Of a stretch of 8,428 bases of DNA, positions 5,254 to 8,428 are shown in pieces. The stretch is taken from NCBI GenBank assembly GCA_004298675.1, contig SCRI01000078.1, positions 1-8,428 of the forward strand, read 5' to 3'. The DNA is from a bacterium. Its GTDB lineage: Bacteria > Vulcanimicrobiota > Vulcanimicrobiia > Vulcanimicrobiales > SCRA01. The notes beneath the pieces were generated by a model that saw only the letters and a program-made list of their open reading frames with translations, ran no database searches and was not told the DNA's origin. The translations under genes and the position numbers were made by a program. Position 1 is the first letter of the stretch. Every line of letters starts with the position of its first letter.

Positions 5254-6103
5254 GACGCCGCAACTGCCCCCGCACGCCTATTTTTTGGTGAGCGCGGTCT
5301 TCCACTATCTGGGGCCGGCCTTCGCCGTCTTGCTCTTCAGCCGCGTCGAGGTGCTGGGGGTGGCGTGGCTGCGCATCGCCAGCGCCGCCGCCATCTTCGC
5401 GGTCTGGCGCCGCCCCTGGCGGCTCGCGCTGCGGATGTCGCGCCAGCAGTGGACCACGCTGCTGGCCCTGGGCACTTCGCTCGGCGTCATGAACGCCTGC
5501 TTTTACCTCGCCATCTCGCGTCTGCCGCTGGGCACGGTCGGCGCCATCGAGTTCCTTGGCCCCATCGCGGTCGCGGCGGCGGGGGCGCGCACGCTGCGCA
5601 ACTTCGCCGCGCTGGCGCTGGCGGTCGGCGGCGTCTACGTCTTGACGGACATCCGCATCGCCGGGGAGCTCACCGGCTTCCTCTTCGCCTTCGCCAACTG
5701 CGCGCTCTTCATACTCTACATCGTGTTGGGCCACCGCATTGCGCGCGACGGCGGCGCCGCCGGCATCGACCGCTTGAGCATCGCGATGCTGGTGGCGCTG
5801 GTCGTCATCACGCCCATCGGCTTCGCCGGCGCCGACCCCGCGCTTTCGAACCCGCTGCTGCTGGGTGCGGGCATCGGCGTGGGCGTCTGCTCGTCGGTCA
5901 TCCCCTACGTGATGGACCAGCTCGCCATGGCGCGTCTCTCACGCGCCACCTTCGCGCTGATGCTCGCGCTGTTGCCCGCCATCGCGGTAGCCATCGGTGC
6001 CGTGATGCTGCACCAACTGCTCAGCCCAATCGAACTCGCGGGCGTGACGCTAGTGATCCTGGGCGTCGCGGTCCACCGCGATCCCGGCAGCGCGCAGGCG
6101 TGA
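5237..6103 (+). CDS. EamA-family (DMT superfamily) transporter, RhtA-like amino acid exporter
   Basis: The protein (288 residues) is strongly hydrophobic, with about ten membrane segments in two EamA halves (roughly residues 12-137 and 150-282), the usual size for this family. Family similarity to the threonine/homoserine exporter RhtA is seen in NACFYLAISRLPLGTVGAIEF with LGPIAVA (about 91-118), and in SSVIPYVMDQLAMARLSRATFALML near the start of the last quarter. It probably exports a hydrophilic amino acid or related metabolite across the inner membrane; the substrate cannot be named. The start ATG is preceded by a -10 box at leaderless distance. The divergent Lrp/AsnC-family gene is its likely regulator. 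Its stop codon lies 5 bases from that of the convergent eno, and no terminator hairpin is seen between them. Confidence 0.9.
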   Translation: MAATAKTPQLPPHAYFLVSAVFHYLGPAFAVLLFSRVEVLGVAWLRIASAAAIFAVWRRPWRLALRMSRQQWTTLLALGTSLGVMNACFYLAISRLPLGTVGAIEFLGPIAVAAAGARTLRNFAALALAVGGVYVLTDIRIAGELTGFLFAFANCALFILYIVLGHRIARDGGAAGIDRLSIAMLVALVVITPIGFAGADPALSNPLLLGAGIGVGVCSSVIPYVMDQLAMARLSRATFALMLALLPAIAVAIGAVMLHQLLSPIELAGVTLVILGVAVHRDPGSAQA

Positions 6104-6108
6104 AGGAA

Positions 6109-7412
<1,304 letters not shown>

Positions 7413-7427
7413 ACACGGTGTTCGGCA

Positions 7428-7886
7428 TTACGCCGAAACGAGCCATTCCTTCTGATCGTGGTCGCGCGGGAAGAGCTCTTCCGGCTTGAACCACAGCGCC
7501 ACTTCGCGCTCGCCGCTTGTGGGCGAGTCGCTGCCGTGCACCAGATTGCGGCCGATGGTCTGACCGAAATCGCCACGGATCGAACCCGGCGCGGCCTTGA
7601 TGGGGTTGGTGGCGCCGATGGTCGAGCGGCAACCCTCGACGGCGTCCTCGCCCTCCACCACCAGCGCCACGATCGGCGCTCCGGTGATGTACTCGACCAG
7701 GCCGTCGAAGAACGCCTTGCCCTCGTGCTCGGCGTAGTGGCGCTTGGCCAGCTCGCGCGGTACTTTGAGCATCTTCAAGCCGGAGATGGTGAAGCCGCGG
7801 CGCTCGAAGCGCGCGATGATCTCGCCGACCAGGCCGCGCGCCACGGCGTCGGCCTTACACAGGATGAGGGTACGTTCGTGTGCCAT
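7428..7886 (-). CDS. ndk: Nucleoside diphosphate kinase
   Basis: This enzyme (152 residues, typical) transfers the terminal phosphate between nucleoside triphosphates and diphosphates through a phosphohistidine. The active-site segment NLVHGSDSPTSGEREVALWF (114-133) carries the phosphorylated His117 and the supporting Glu128. K11, Y51, R87 (CRSTIGATNP), R104 (SIRGDFGQ) and N114 are also in place. The usual KPDAV after the first strand reads KADAV here, a proline-to-alanine change. The ATG at 7886-7884 is chosen because the family begins there (ERTLILCKADAV); the ribosome binding site is weak (CGGGTT directly before it), so translation may depend on the glycosyltransferase gene ending 30 bases upstream. 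eno follows after 26 bases. Confidence 0.97.
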   Translation of the reverse strand: MAHERTLILCKADAVARGLVGEIIARFERRGFTISGLKMLKVPRELAKRHYAEHEGKAFFDGLVEYITGAPIVALVVEGEDAVEGCRSTIGATNPIKAAPGSIRGDFGQTIGRNLVHGSDSPTSGEREVALWFKPEELFPRDHDQKEWLVSA

Positions 7887-7916
7887 AACCCGACGGAGGT
7901 ACGGGCCAACCCAAGC

Positions 7917-8428
7917 CTACTCCTCGTCGCTGGACGGGTAACCGCGCGTCTCGGCGTCCACGGCGGCGATCTTGTAGTTCAGCGCCGCGATCACGCGCGG
8001 CCAGGTGTAGCGCCGCGCCGTCCGCCGCCCCGCTTTGCGCAACGCCTTGCCCAAATGCGGATCCTGGGCCAGCGCCCCCACGTAGGTCGCTAGCTCCCGT
8101 CCGTCCTCGGTGTCCACCACGATCGCGTTCCCGAACGGCTCGGCGTACTCTTCGCCCGTGGCTCCGGTAACGGCCACCCCACGCGCCGCCATCACCTCCA
8201 GCCCCACCAAGCCGAAGGGCTCGCGCCCGCTGTTGGCCAGCACGGCATCGACGGCGGCGTAGAGCGTGTAGAGCGCGCGCGTGCTCAGGAAGCTCACGAG
8301 ATTGATCAGCTCGCCCCGCGCGCACGCCAGCGCTGCGAGCAACGGCTCGATCTCCTCGCTGCGCTCCACCGTGACGTCCTCGACTTGCAGCCCCAGCTCC
8401 AGCGCGCGCGCGAAGACGTCGCGCCCGT
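7917..8428 (-). CDS. Glycosyltransferase, GT-B fold (GT4-like), C-terminal part
   Basis: The last 170 residues of a longer protein; the frame runs open to the right edge, beginning GRDVFARALELGLQVEDVTVE, so the GTG at 8369-8367 is very unlikely to be the true start. The segment ANSGREPFGLVGLEVMAARG is the nucleotide-sugar binding motif of retaining GT-B enzymes, with the two glutamates of E-x7-E in EPFGLVGLE. After it come GEEYAEPFGNAIVVDTEDG and a C-terminal helix (RRTARRYTWPRVIAALNYKI) that usually crosses back to the N-terminal domain. It transfers a sugar from an activated donor; donor and acceptor cannot be told. The short acidic tail (YPSSDEE) ends at TAG. It is the first visible gene of a probable operon with ndk and eno. 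Confidence 0.85.
   Translation of the reverse strand, partial: GRDVFARALELGLQVEDVTVERSEEIEPLLAALACARGELINLVSFLSTRALYTLYAAVDAVLANSGREPFGLVGLEVMAARGVAVTGATGEEYAEPFGNAIVVDTEDGRELATYVGALAQDPHLGKALRKAGRRTARRYTWPRVIAALNYKIAAVDAETRGYPSSDEE

Noticed and set aside
5174-5734. N-terminal extension of the Lrp/AsnC-family gene
   Set aside because: Low-complexity, Arg/Asp/Glu/Gln-rich reading antisense to the transporter gene; homology, ribosome binding site and promoter all support the start at 5173.
7458-8093. 211-residue plus-strand frame antisense to ndk
   Set aside because: Shadow of ndk and the glycosyltransferase gene; no family features.
8367-8369. GTG as the start of a 150-residue glycosyltransferase
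   Set aside because: The frame continues open with sensible sequence to the right edge, and the fragment lacks the N-terminal half of a GT-B enzyme; it is an edge truncation.

Overview
The window is bacterial, from an organism with a GC-rich backbone and short intergenic spaces. The lineage cannot be fixed from the sequence. The enolase and nucleoside diphosphate kinase have family-typical catalytic residues but divergent signature loops. Together with the high GC and a leaderless-looking promoter, this would fit a deep-branching soil or aquatic phylum such as Chloroflexota, Dormibacterota or Eremiobacterota; that is a guess.

Left part (1-4233, minus strand): a type I restriction-modification locus, transcribed in the order hsdR, hsdS, hsdM. 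hsdR and hsdS overlap by 4 bases. hsdM starts 76 bases after hsdS and runs off the left edge; it lies partly below the length where ORF callers report it and is recognised from 52 residues. All three genes use non-ATG starts (TTG, GTG, TTG). This part is clearly less GC-rich than the rest (hand counts: 42% at 421-480, 40% at 1081-1140, 52% at 2701-2760, against 78% at 5581-5640), which suggests acquired DNA. 4234-4440 is a gene-free leader that must hold the hsd promoter.

Middle (4441-6103): on the minus strand, an Lrp/AsnC-family regulator is followed by tRNA-Ile2 (or Met, anticodon CAU), tRNA-Glu(UUC) and a strong intrinsic terminator. A near-consensus promoter for the tRNAs sits inside the 3' end of the regulator gene, whose stop codon is part of the -10 box. 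Divergent from the regulator is an RhtA-like EamA transporter, the classic layout of an amino-acid exporter with its regulator. The two promoters appear to share bases in their -10 boxes.

Right part (6109-8428, minus strand): a probable operon of a GT-B glycosyltransferase (5' end outside the window), ndk and eno. eno converges on the transporter gene with a 5-base gap.

No undescribed defence system or other novel machinery is visible. The points most worth a second look are the R-S-M gene order beside a tRNA, the nested tRNA promoter, and the overlapping divergent promoters.
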